From assembly GCA_023388385.1 (NCBI GenBank), contig JAEWGK010000207.1, forward strand, positions 1-8,498: 8,498 bases of DNA. Reading direction: 5' to 3'. The DNA is from Actinomycetes bacterium (GTDB taxonomy: Bacteria > Actinomycetota > Actinomycetes > Mycobacteriales > Mycobacteriaceae). The notes under the pieces were generated by a model. That model did not search any database. It saw only the letters and a program-made list of their open reading frames with translations, and was not told the origin of the DNA. The translations under genes and the position numbers were made by a program. Of this stretch, positions 1 to 8,498 are shown piece after piece; positions within the stretch are counted from its first letter, which is position 1; every line of letters starts with the position of its first letter.

Positions 1-299
1 TGAACGGCGGGTTCTTCCCGTCCCACCGCGAGTACGCCACGCGCTACGGCCTGTCACGGGCGCGGGAGAGGATGCTGCGCGACGACGCCATCGTCATGCA
101 CCCCGGCCCGATGCTCCGCGGCATGGAGATCAACGATCACGTCGCCGACCTGCCCCGCACCGCGGTGCTGCAGCAGGTGTCCAACGGCGTCCACGTCCGC
201 ATGGCCGTGCTGTTCACGCTCCTGACCTCCGGGGCGACCGGCCCGATGGAGACCGGCGTGAAGAACGCGGCCCGCACCGAGGAAGGAGCGGCGAAGTGA
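1..299 (+). CDS. pyrB: Aspartate carbamoyltransferase catalytic subunit, C-terminal part (5' end outside window)
   Basis: This is the last ~98 codons of pyrB, read from base 3 (bases 1-2 finish a codon that began upstream) to a TGA at 297-299. The enzyme condenses carbamoyl phosphate with aspartate to give carbamoyl-aspartate, step 2 of UMP synthesis, in the cytoplasm. The visible part starts [17 protein letters not shown] and contains the family motif [12 protein letters not shown], followed by [25 protein letters not shown], the C-terminal helix that packs against the carbamoyl-phosphate domain. The usual PMNRG reads PMLRG here; as I recall, this Leu is normal in actinobacterial PyrB. The final ~20 residues ([17 protein letters not shown]) are a hydrophilic tail. 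The stop codon overlaps the pyrC start (GTGA), so the two genes are probably translationally coupled. No regulatory pyrI gene is seen next to it. Confidence 0.95.
   Translation, partial: NGGFFPSHREYATRYGLSRARERMLRDDAIVMHPGPMLRGMEINDHVADLPRTAVLQQVSNGVHVRMAVLFTLLTSGATGPMETGVKNAARTEEGAAK
280..288 (+). promoter_or_regulatory. Ribosome-binding site of pyrC, inside the end of pyrB
   Basis: AGGAAGGAG at 280-288 is a strong match to the anti-Shine-Dalgarno sequence. It ends 7 nt before the GTG at 296 and so fixes that GTG as the pyrC start. It lies within the last codons of pyrB. Confidence 0.85.
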
Positions 300-1702
300 C
301 CCAGTCCCAGACGACCCCGGAGCCCGGCGTCGGCTATCCGGACACCGGCCCGCTGGCACCGCCCGCCCGCGGCGACCTGCTGCTGCGCGGCGTCCGCCCG
401 TACGGCGAGGGCGACCCCGTCGACGTGCTCGTCCGCGACGGCGTCATCGAGGCGATCGGCCCCGACGCCGGGCGCGACGCGGCCGACGGCGCGACGACGC
501 TGGAGTTCGACGGCCTGGTGCTGCTGCCCGGCCTCGTCGATATCCACGTCCACCTGCGCGAGCCCGGCCGCGAGGACACGGAGACCCTGGCCACCGGCTC
601 CGCCGCGGCGGCCCGCGGCGGCTTCACCGCCGTGTTCACCATGCCGAACACGAAGCCGGTCATGGATGATCCGTCGATCGCCGAGAGCGTGTGGCTCAAG
701 GCTCAGGCCATCGGCCTGTGCGACGTCCACCCGATTGGCTCCATCACCAAGGGCCTGGAGGGCACCAGCCTGACGGAGTTCGGCATGATGGCCGACTCCC
801 AGGCGAAGGTCCGCGTCTTCTCCGACGACGGCAAGTGCGTCGACGACCCGCTGATCATGCGCCGCGCCATCGAGTACGCCCGCGGCATGGACGTCCTGCT
901 GGCCCAGCACTGCGAGGACCCGCGGCTGACCGTCGGCGCCGTCGCCCACGAGGGTCCGACGGCCGCGCGCCTCGGCCTCGGCGGCTGGCCGCGCGTGGCG
1001 GAGGAGTCCATCGTCGCCCGCGACGCCATCCTGGCCCGCGACTACGGCGGCCGCACGCACATCTGCCATGCCTCCACGGAGGGCACCGTCGAGCTGGTGA
1101 AGTGGGCGAAGGACCACGGCATCCCGATGACCGCGGAGGTCACGCCGCATCACCTCATTCTCACCGACGCCCGCCTGGAGACCTTCGACGGCGTCAACCG
1201 CGTCAACCCGCCGCTGCGCGAGGACCGCGACACGAAGGCGCTGCGCCAGGCGCTCATCGACGGCGTCATCGACTGCGTCGCCACCGACCACGCCCCGCAC
1301 GGCTCCGAGGAGAAGTGCTGCGAGTTCGACATGGCACGCCCCGGGATGCTGGGCCTCGAGACCTCGATGTCCATCATCGCCGAGGAGTTCGTGCTGGACG
1401 ACGGCCCGTGCGACTGGCGCTGGCTGGCGAAGGTGATGTCGGAGCGGCCGGCCGAGATCGTCCGCCTGCCCGGCCACGGCCGTCCCATCGCCGTCGGCGA
1501 GCCCGCCAACCTCACCGTCGTCGACCCGGACAAGCGCTGGATCGTCCACGGCGAGGATCTGGCGTCGAAGACGACGAACACCCCCTACGAGGACATGGAG
1601 ATGCGGGTCTCCGTCGCGGCCACCGTGCTGCGCGGCCGCGTCACGGCCCTGCATGGCGAGGCCGACCCGGTCCTCCCCGACGACTCCGGGGTGCGCGCAT
1701 GA
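296..1702 (+). CDS. pyrC: Dihydroorotase, class I bacterial type
   Basis: The 468-residue cytoplasmic amidohydrolase reversibly cyclises carbamoyl-aspartate to dihydroorotate, step 3 of UMP synthesis. It is a TIM-barrel metalloenzyme. The metal-site motif [16 protein letters not shown] lies at residues 82-97 (His84, His86). Other expected ligands are Asp177/Asp178 in FSDDG, His205 in AQHCED and His258 in HICHAS. The catalytic Asp331 is in ATDHAPHG, and MPNTKPVMD (116-124) is the usual substrate-contact segment. The Asp of FSDDG where other amidohydrolases use a carboxylated lysine fits the class I enzyme. A ~25-residue polar N-terminus precedes the small beta domain. The GTG start is supported by its ribosome-binding site and by a 3-nt overlap with the pyrB stop. 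The length is slightly above the ~430-450 usual for the family, because of the N- and C-terminal tails. It is complete, with no missing key residue. Confidence 0.97.
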   Translation: MTQSQTTPEPGVGYPDTGPLAPPARGDLLLRGVRPYGEGDPVDVLVRDGVIEAIGPDAGRDAADGATTLEFDGLVLLPGLVDIHVHLREPGREDTETLATGSAAAARGGFTAVFTMPNTKPVMDDPSIAESVWLKAQAIGLCDVHPIGSITKGLEGTSLTEFGMMADSQAKVRVFSDDGKCVDDPLIMRRAIEYARGMDVLLAQHCEDPRLTVGAVAHEGPTAARLGLGGWPRVAEESIVARDAILARDYGGRTHICHASTEGTVELVKWAKDHGIPMTAEVTPHHLILTDARLETFDGVNRVNPPLREDRDTKALRQALIDGVIDCVATDHAPHGSEEKCCEFDMARPGMLGLETSMSIIAEEFVLDDGPCDWRWLAKVMSERPAEIVRLPGHGRPIAVGEPANLTVVDPDKRWIVHGEDLASKTTNTPYEDMEMRVSVAATVLRGRVTALHGEADPVLPDDSGVRA

Positions 1703-1730
1703 CCGCCCGCCCCGCCCACACCCACGAACA

Positions 1731-1736
1731 GAAAGG
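1731..1736 (+). promoter_or_regulatory. Ribosome-binding site that decides the carA start
   Basis: GAAAGG at 1731-1736 (continuing as CAG) ends 7 nt before the GTG at 1744. The alternative in-frame ATG at 1699, which overlaps the pyrC stop as ATGA, has only GC-rich pyrC codons in front of it and no purine-rich Shine-Dalgarno element. This favours the GTG. Confidence 0.6.
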
Positions 1737-1743
1737 CAGCCAC

Positions 1744-2892
1744 GTGAGCAACGAGCCCGCCAACGATCTTCCGGCGGTCCTGGTCCTCGCGGACGGACGC
1801 GTGTTCCGGGGCCGCGGCTTCGGCGCCGCCGGCCGCACCCTCGGCGAGACGGTGTTCACCACCGCCATGACCGGCTACCAGGAGACCCTGACCGATCCGT
1901 CCTTCCACCGGCAGCTCGTCACGATGACCGCACCCCAGATCGGCAACACCGGCTGGAACACGCAGGACGGGGAGAACCCGCAGGACCGCATCTGGGCCGC
2001 GGGCGTCATCATCCGCGACCTGTCCCGCGTCCCCTCGAACTGGCGCAACGACGCCGGCACTCTGTCGCGGGTCATGGCCGACCAGGGCATCGTGGGCATC
2101 CGCCAGGTCGACACCCGCGCCATCGTCCGCCACATCCGCGAGCACGGCTCCATGGCCTCCGGCATCTTCTCCGGTGAGGAGTCCACACGCCCGGTCGAGG
2201 AGCTGCTGGAGATCGTCCGCGCGCAGAAGCCGATGGCCGGCTCCGACCTCGCCTCCGAGGTCACGTGCTCCGAGCCGTACGTCGTCGAGCCCGAGGGCGA
2301 GCCGACGAAGACCGTCGTCGCATGGGACCTGGGCATCAAGGCCAACACTCCGCGGGAGATGGCCAAGCGCGGCATCCGCGTCGTCGTCGTGCCCGCCTCC
2401 ACCACATACGCGGAGGCGAAGGAGGCCCACCACCCGGACGGCGTCTTCCTGTCCAACGGCCCGGGCGACCCGGCGACGGCAGACGCCCAGGTGCAGGTGG
2501 TCAAGGACGCGCTCGACGACGGCATGCCGCTGTTCGGCATCTGCTTCGGCAACCAGATTCTCGGCCGCGCGCTCGGCCTGGAGACGTACAAGATGCGGTT
2601 CGGCCACCGCGGCCTCAACGTCCCGGTGATCGACCACCGCGACCAGCGCATCTACATCACCGCGCAGAACCACGGCTTCGCCCTGGCCGGCGAGGCGGGC
2701 GACTCGTTCGAGACCCCGTGGGGCCCCGCCCGCGTGACGCACACCTGCCTCAACGACGGCACGGTCGAGGGCGTGGCGCTGGAGAGCGGCCGCGCGTTCT
2801 CCGTGCAGTATCACCCGGAGTCCGCGGCCGGCCCGCACGACGCCCGCACCCTCTTCGACACGTTCCTCGAGCTCATGGAAGGCCAGGTCTAG
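1744..2892 (+). CDS. carA: Carbamoyl-phosphate synthetase small subunit (glutamine amidotransferase)
   Basis: This 382-residue subunit hydrolyses glutamine and passes ammonia to CarB for carbamoyl phosphate synthesis, the shared precursor of pyrimidines and arginine. The N-terminal CPSase small-chain domain (about 10-145) contains [15 protein letters not shown] (39-53) and [11 protein letters not shown]. The C-terminal class I glutaminase (about 188-378) shows SNGPGDP (237-243), the nucleophile Cys267 in [12 protein letters not shown] (287-290), and His357/Glu359 in QYHPE. The usual GICLGHQ reads GICFGNQ, a His-to-Asn change three residues after the nucleophile that I recall from other Corynebacterium and Mycobacterium CarA. 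The GTG start is chosen from its ribosome-binding site; the in-frame ATG at 1699 would add 15 residues ([15 protein letters not shown]) and is less likely. The gene lies 41 nt after pyrC and 4 nt before carB. Confidence 0.97.
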   Translation: MSNEPANDLPAVLVLADGRVFRGRGFGAAGRTLGETVFTTAMTGYQETLTDPSFHRQLVTMTAPQIGNTGWNTQDGENPQDRIWAAGVIIRDLSRVPSNWRNDAGTLSRVMADQGIVGIRQVDTRAIVRHIREHGSMASGIFSGEESTRPVEELLEIVRAQKPMAGSDLASEVTCSEPYVVEPEGEPTKTVVAWDLGIKANTPREMAKRGIRVVVVPASTTYAEAKEAHHPDGVFLSNGPGDPATADAQVQVVKDALDDGMPLFGICFGNQILGRALGLETYKMRFGHRGLNVPVIDHRDQRIYITAQNHGFALAGEAGDSFETPWGPARVTHTCLNDGTVEGVALESGRAFSVQYHPESAAGPHDARTLFDTFLELMEGQV

Positions 2893-2896
2893 CCAC

Positions 2897-6238
<3,342 letters not shown>

Positions 6239-6241
6239 GCG

Positions 6242-7099
6242 ATGGGAGACGGGAACCACGCCGACGCCCGGCCGGGCTTCGGCGACCGTCTGCTGGCGGC
6301 CACCGGGGAGCGCGGTCGGCTGTGCGCCGGCATCGACCCGCACCCCGCGCTGCTGCGCGCGTGGGGGCTGCCGTGCGACGCCGACGGCGTGGAGCGCTTC
6401 TCCCTCACGTGCGCGGAGGCGTTCGGCGACCTGGTCGCCGTCGTCAAGCCCCAGGTGGCGTTGTTCGAGGAACACGGCTCCCGGGGCATCGCGGTGCTGG
6501 AGCGCCTGCTGTCGGAGCTCCCGGAGGCCGGCGCGCTGACGCTGGCCGACGCGAAGCGCGGCGACATCGGCACCACGATGGCCGCCTACGCACGGGCGTG
6601 GCTCGCCGACGGCTCGCCGCTCGCGGCCGACGCGGTGACGGTCTCGCCGTACCTCGGCTTCGGCTCGCTGGAGCCGGCGCTCGACCTTGCGGAGGAGACG
6701 GGCCGGGGCGTGTTCGTCCTCGCCGCGACGTCGAACCCGGAGGGGCCGTCGGTGCAGCGATCGCGTGACGACGGCGGACGGACCCTGGCGCAGTCCATCG
6801 TCGACGCCGCGGCCGCCCGCAACGCGCGGGCCATTGCGGACGGCTCGCAGGCGGGCCCCGTGGGCGTCGTCGTCGGTGCGACGGTGACCGGGCCGCCGAG
6901 CCTCGACGAGCTTGCGGGCGCGGTGCTGATGCCGGGCGTCGGTGCCCAGGGCGCGGGCGCGGAGGACGTCGCGCGCGTCGCAGGGGCCGCTGGGCGCCTT
7001 GCGCTGCCGAACATCTCGCGGGCCATCCTGGCCGCCGGCCCCGATGCCCGCGCCCTGCGTGACGCGGCGGAGCGGGCGGCGGGGGAGTACCCCGCGTAG
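6242..7099 (+). CDS. pyrF: Orotidine-5'-phosphate decarboxylase, type 2 (mycobacterial class)
   Basis: The 285-residue enzyme decarboxylates OMP to UMP, the last step of the pathway. The catalytic Asp-Lys-x-x-Asp signature is DAKRGDIG at 103-110 (Asp103, Lys105, Asp108). Other family features are CAGIDPHP (28-35), VVKPQ (67-71), VSPYLGFGSLEP (134-145), FVLAATSNPEG (158-168), LMPGVGAQG (229-237) and LPNISRAIL (255-263), where Arg260 would contact the phosphate. The ~280-residue length and the GxxDPHP start mark the type 2 family typical of Actinobacteria, unlike the ~230-residue E. coli type. The ATG is 3 nt after the carB stop with only a weak G-run (6229-6233) as ribosome-binding site. Codon choice is looser than in carB: 9 of 22 arginines are CGG, and GCG, TCG and GGG are frequent. 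A hairpin follows the stop, so it is probably the last gene of the operon. Confidence 0.97.
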   Translation: MGDGNHADARPGFGDRLLAATGERGRLCAGIDPHPALLRAWGLPCDADGVERFSLTCAEAFGDLVAVVKPQVALFEEHGSRGIAVLERLLSELPEAGALTLADAKRGDIGTTMAAYARAWLADGSPLAADAVTVSPYLGFGSLEPALDLAEETGRGVFVLAATSNPEGPSVQRSRDDGGRTLAQSIVDAAAARNARAIADGSQAGPVGVVVGATVTGPPSLDELAGAVLMPGVGAQGAGAEDVARVAGAAGRLALPNISRAILAAGPDARALRDAAERAAGEYPA

Positions 7100-7119
7100 C
7101 GCGCGGTGACCGACCGCGA

Positions 7120-7151
7120 AAGGCCGTCCCGGGGATGCCCGGGGCGGCCTT
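7120..7151 (+). terminator. Hairpin after pyrF, probable end of the pyr operon
   Basis: The arms AAGGCCGTCCCGGG (7120-7133) and CCCGGGGCGGCCTT (7138-7151) pair over 14 bp, with one G-U pair and a GATG loop. It starts 21 nt after the pyrF stop. Instead of a U-tract, CCTGTGG follows the stem, so it is a U-poor hairpin. Such terminators are commonly predicted in high-GC actinobacteria, but termination here is inferred. Confidence 0.7.
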
Positions 7152-7214
7152 CCTGTGGTCCGTATACCACCTGCGGCGCTCCGGCAATTCTGCGCGGCCG
7201 TGCTGTTCCCCGTT

Positions 7215-7242
7215 CTGACATGGGCGGACATGGTGCTACACT
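7215..7242 (+). promoter_or_regulatory. Candidate promoter P1 of the mihF-gmk unit
   Basis: The -35-like CTGACA (7215-7220, five of six to TTGACA) is 16 nt from the -10-like TACACT (7237-7242), which is preceded by TGC, giving an extended -10 (TGn). Transcription would start near 7249, leaving a leader of about 190 nt before mihF. It sits downstream of the pyrF hairpin, as expected for an independent unit. This is a consensus match only; no start site is known. Confidence 0.5.
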
Positions 7243-7246
7243 GTCC
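7217..7246 (+). repeat. Direct repeat and inverted repeat inside promoter P1
   Basis: GACATGG occurs at 7217-7223 and again at 7227-7233, exactly 10 nt apart (one helical turn), covering the -35 end and the spacer. GGACA at 7226-7230 and TGTCC at 7242-7246 form an inverted repeat flanking the -10. The position suits an operator, but no regulator can be named. Confidence 0.35.
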
Positions 7247-7354
7247 GGAGTTGACCCGCCGAGCACATCGGCGAGGGCCCGCCCGGCACCGCCCGGACCG
7301 GGATTCGGCGACGCGCCGCACGGCGCCGTTTGCCGCGGAACCCGGACCATGCGC

Positions 7355-7360
7355 TAGCCT
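7355..7360 (+). promoter_or_regulatory. Candidate second -10 element (P2) upstream of mihF
   Basis: TAGCCT at 7355-7360, in the context GCGCTAGCCTTACGG, fits the loose TAnnnT -10 of Corynebacterium and Mycobacterium promoters. The only -35-like element is a poor TTGCCG at 7330-7335 with a 19-nt spacer. It would give a leader of about 70 nt. Weak evidence. Confidence 0.3.
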
Positions 7361-7429
7361 TACGGCCCGTTCGCGCGGCACCCGCGTGTTCGCGTCACAG
7401 ACATCCCGAGAAAGTCCCCTACCCATTAC

Positions 7430-7436
7430 GGAGGAA
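7430..7436 (+). promoter_or_regulatory. Ribosome-binding site of mihF
   Basis: GGAGGAA at 7430-7436 is a near-perfect Shine-Dalgarno element, and its GGAGG core ends 5 nt before the GTG at 7440. It sets the start of mihF although the reading frame is open much further upstream. Confidence 0.85.
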
Positions 7437-7439
7437 CCC

Positions 7440-7763
7440 GTGGCCCTTCCGCAGTTGACCCCCGAGCAGCGTGCCGCCGCCCTTGAGAAGGCCGCCAAGG
7501 CCCGAAAGGTCCGTGCCGAGCTCAAGGACAAGCTGAAGCGCGGCGCCGTCGAGCTGCCCGAGGTCCTGAAGCAGGCCGACGAGGACGAGATCATCGGCAA
7601 GATGAAGGTCTCCGCCCTGCTTGAGGCCCTGCCGAAGGTCGGCAAGGTCAAGGCCCAGGAGATCATGGCCGACCTGGAGATCGCCCAGACCCGCCGCCTG
7701 CGTGGCCTCGGTGAGCGCCAGCGCCGCGCCCTCCTCGAGCGGTTCGGCTTCGACGGGGAGTAG
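7440..7763 (+). CDS. mihF: Integration host factor mIHF/sIHF, actinobacterial nucleoid-associated protein
   Basis: The 107-residue basic DNA-binding protein is specific to Actinobacteria and unrelated in sequence to E. coli IHF/HU. The family (mIHF in Mycobacterium, sIHF in Streptomyces) binds DNA without strong sequence specificity, influences topology and phage integration, and is essential in M. tuberculosis. The N-terminal part [20 protein letters not shown] begins a long charged helix (about 8-33). [20 protein letters not shown] (53-72) then QEIM form the helix-two-turns-helix DNA-binding unit. [20 protein letters not shown] (84-103) is the conserved C-terminal segment. The GTG start is chosen because of the ribosome-binding site and because [11 protein letters not shown] matches the known start of the family (105-107 residues). 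The frame is open back to a GTG at 7155, so automatic callers may over-extend it. It is 5 nt from gmk and likely shares its transcript. Confidence 0.95.
   Translation: MALPQLTPEQRAAALEKAAKARKVRAELKDKLKRGAVELPEVLKQADEDEIIGKMKVSALLEALPKVGKVKAQEIMADLEIAQTRRLRGLGERQRRALLERFGFDGE
7755..7760 (+). promoter_or_regulatory. Ribosome-binding site of gmk, embedded in the end of mihF
   Basis: GGGGAG at 7755-7760 encodes the last two residues of mihF (Gly-Glu) and abuts its TAG stop. It ends 8 nt before the gmk ATG, so gmk initiation is tied to mihF translation. Confidence 0.7.
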
Positions 7764-7768
7764 CAGCC

Positions 7769-8353
7769 ATGCCCCGGCTCGGAAACTCCCGCGTCGTCGT
7801 CCTGTCCGGCCCCGCCGGGTCGGGCAAGTCGACCGTCGTCGCGCAGCTCCTGGCGGGGATCCCCGACCTCTACTTCAGCGTCTCCATGACCACGCGTGCG
7901 CCCCGTCCGGGGGAGCGCGACGGCGTCGATTACCATTTCGTCACCCGCGAGCGGTTCGACGAAGCCATCGAGGCCGGGGAGATGCTGGAGTGGGCCGACA
8001 TCCACGGCGGTCTGCAGCGCTCCGGCACGCCGCGTGAGCCGATCGACCGGGCGGTCGCCGACGGCCGGCCCGTGCTCATCGAGGTCGACCTCGCCGGGGC
8101 CCGCAGCATCGCCGAATCGATGCCGGAGGCCCGCCGTCTCTTCCTGCGCCCGTCGGACGTGGGGGAGATCGAGCGCCGCCTGCGCGGCCGCGGCACGGAG
8201 ACCGAAGATCAGGTTGCCCGCCGGCTGAAGACCGCCGAGGCGGAGCTGGCCGCCGAGCGGGAGTTCCACCGGACGATCATCAACGACGACGCGTCCGTGG
8301 CGGCCCGGGACATCGCCGCAGAGCTCGGAGTCGAGCTCGGCGGGGCCGCCTAG
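7769..8353 (+). CDS. gmk: Guanylate kinase (GMP kinase)
   Basis: The 194-residue cytoplasmic enzyme transfers phosphate from ATP to GMP or dGMP, giving GDP/dGDP, and is needed for GTP supply and GMP recycling. The P-loop GPAGSGKST is at 14-22. The GMP-binding region [22 protein letters not shown] (37-58) contains the conserved Ser-x-x-Thr-Thr-Arg-x-x-Arg-x-Gly-Glu pattern. [17 protein letters not shown] (71-87) replaces the NYYGT motif of most guanylate kinases, as I recall for the M. tuberculosis enzyme (HGGLHRSGT). [13 protein letters not shown] (102-114) is the Walker B-like strand, and [17 protein letters not shown] (137-153) is the lid with the conserved arginines. [11 protein letters not shown] (164-174) is the usual C-terminal motif. 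Length is normal. The ATG start follows mihF by 5 nt. The gene order gmk-rpoZ is common across bacteria. Confidence 0.97.
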   Translation: MPRLGNSRVVVLSGPAGSGKSTVVAQLLAGIPDLYFSVSMTTRAPRPGERDGVDYHFVTRERFDEAIEAGEMLEWADIHGGLQRSGTPREPIDRAVADGRPVLIEVDLAGARSIAESMPEARRLFLRPSDVGEIERRLRGRGTETEDQVARRLKTAEAELAAEREFHRTIINDDASVAARDIAAELGVELGGAA

Positions 8354-8363
8354 CCGCATCCAT

Positions 8364-8396
8364 CGCGCCCGGGCCCGAGGAAGGTGCCCGGGCGCG
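8364..8396 (+). other. Perfect GC-rich hairpin between gmk and rpoZ
   Basis: CGCGCCCGGGC (8364-8374) pairs with GCCCGGGCGCG (8386-8396) over 11 bp with no mismatch. The 11-nt loop CCGAGGAAGGT is purine-rich. It begins 11 nt after the gmk stop. No U-tract follows (CCACCACACG instead). It could be a U-poor partial terminator, an RNA-stabilising stem or a processing site separating gmk from rpoZ. The structure is certain as sequence; the role is not. Confidence 0.5.
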
Positions 8397-8431
8397 CCAC
8401 CACACGCATTCGACATGAAGGACAACGCACA

Positions 8432-8498
8432 GTGACCCAGGAGACCGCAGAGGCCAACCCGCAGCCGGTGTTCGATCCGCCGGTCGGCATCACCAATC
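8432..8498 (+). CDS. rpoZ: RNA polymerase omega subunit, N-terminal part (3' end outside window)
   Basis: The first 22 codons are visible, starting at GTG 8432: MTQETAEANPQPVFDPPVGITN, cut off by the window edge. Omega binds the beta' subunit and helps assemble and stabilise RNA polymerase. The short acidic N-terminus followed by PVFDPPxGITN is what I recall at the start of corynebacterial and mycobacterial RpoZ, where it is followed by PPIDDLL. AAGGA at 8418-8422 is a ribosome-binding site 9 nt before the GTG. The position directly after gmk supports the call, since gmk-rpoZ is a widely conserved pair. The catalytic core contacts are not visible, so the identification rests on the N-terminus and context. 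Confidence 0.85.
   Translation, partial: MTQETAEANPQPVFDPPVGITN

Larger units (their letters stand above)
7100..7439 (+). other. Intergenic region between pyrF and mihF
   Basis: This 340-nt stretch holds no gene I can support. It contains the pyrF hairpin, a promoter-like pair at 7215-7242, a second -10 candidate at 7355-7360, a GC-rich leader and the mihF ribosome-binding site. Short hairpins in the leader pair 7257-7262 with 7268-7273 (6 bp), and 7313-7317 with 7322-7326 (5 bp). A tandem pair GCCCGGCACC / GCCCGGACCG occupies 7281-7300. Translations across it give low-complexity arginine- and proline-rich peptides typical of non-coding GC-rich DNA. Confidence 0.75.

Noticed and set aside
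137..1654. Long open frame on the - strand opposite pyrC
   Set aside because: Same codon-bias shadow; no domain, no ribosome-binding site, and the sense gene shows all dihydroorotase motifs.
691..1743. Upstream extension of the carA frame through pyrC, as if a fusion
   Set aside because: The extension is an out-of-frame reading of pyrC, rich in Arg and Pro. The CarA family N-terminus begins shortly after 1744.
7106..7357. Possible small gene of 83 codons between pyrF and mihF
   Set aside because: It runs through the terminator hairpin and promoter P1, has no ribosome-binding site and gives a compositionally biased peptide with no family resemblance.
7349..7357. Minimal ORF ATG-CGC-TAG in the mihF leader
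   Set aside because: It has no Shine-Dalgarno element and overlaps the P2 -10 candidate; a chance occurrence is the simplest reading.
7386..7439. GTG at 7386 as an alternative mihF start adding 18 residues
   Set aside because: It has no Shine-Dalgarno element, while GTG 7440 has GGAGGAA at ideal spacing and matches the family start.
8415..8435. Six-codon ORF (MKDNAQ) whose stop overlaps the rpoZ GTG
   Set aside because: No ribosome-binding site lies at a suitable distance upstream, and its own AAGGA is the rpoZ ribosome-binding site. It is too short to support as a leader peptide without conservation data.

Overview
The window is about 8.5 kb of very GC-rich DNA, close to 70 % by eye, with a strong preference for C or G at third codon positions. 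All recognisable genes lie on the + strand. The gene order pyrB-pyrC-carA-carB-pyrF, then mihF-gmk-rpoZ, and the protein sequences both point to an actinobacterium of the Mycobacteriales (Corynebacteriales), most probably a high-GC Corynebacterium. Specific pointers are a type 2 PyrF with the DAKRGDIG motif, an mIHF-type nucleoid protein, a guanylate kinase with an HGGLQRSGT segment, and PyrC and CarA sequences that resemble my recollection of the C. glutamicum proteins. The genus call comes from memory of these families; no search was run.

Region 1 (1-7099) is the distal part of the de novo pyrimidine operon. It holds the 3' end of pyrB (aspartate carbamoyltransferase), pyrC (dihydroorotase), carA and carB (the two subunits of carbamoyl-phosphate synthetase) and pyrF (orotidine-5'-phosphate decarboxylase). 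The genes are packed head to tail: a GTGA overlap joins pyrB and pyrC, and gaps of 41, 4 and 3 nt follow. Together they encode steps 1, 2, 3 and 6 of UMP synthesis. The genes for steps 4 and 5 (pyrD, pyrE) are not in this window. The operon promoter and any PyrR gene would lie upstream of base 1. A 14-bp hairpin directly after pyrF is the likely end of the operon.

Region 2 (7100-7439) is the only long non-coding stretch. It contains the pyrF hairpin, a good extended -10 promoter with a 10-nt-spaced direct repeat inside it, a second weaker -10 candidate, several GC-rich hairpins in the presumed leader, and the mihF ribosome-binding site.

Region 3 (7440-8498) is a second transcription unit. 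mihF (DNA-binding nucleoid protein) is followed 5 nt later by gmk (GMP kinase). After a 78-nt gap containing a perfect 11-bp hairpin comes the start of rpoZ (RNA polymerase omega subunit), which runs off the end of the window. This unit links guanine nucleotide supply to chromosome structure and transcription.

I found no mobile element, CRISPR array, tRNA, rRNA or novel gene system. This is a conserved housekeeping region. The points worth a second look are the architecture of the mihF promoter, the gmk-rpoZ hairpin, two start-site questions, and a few family-specific residue changes.
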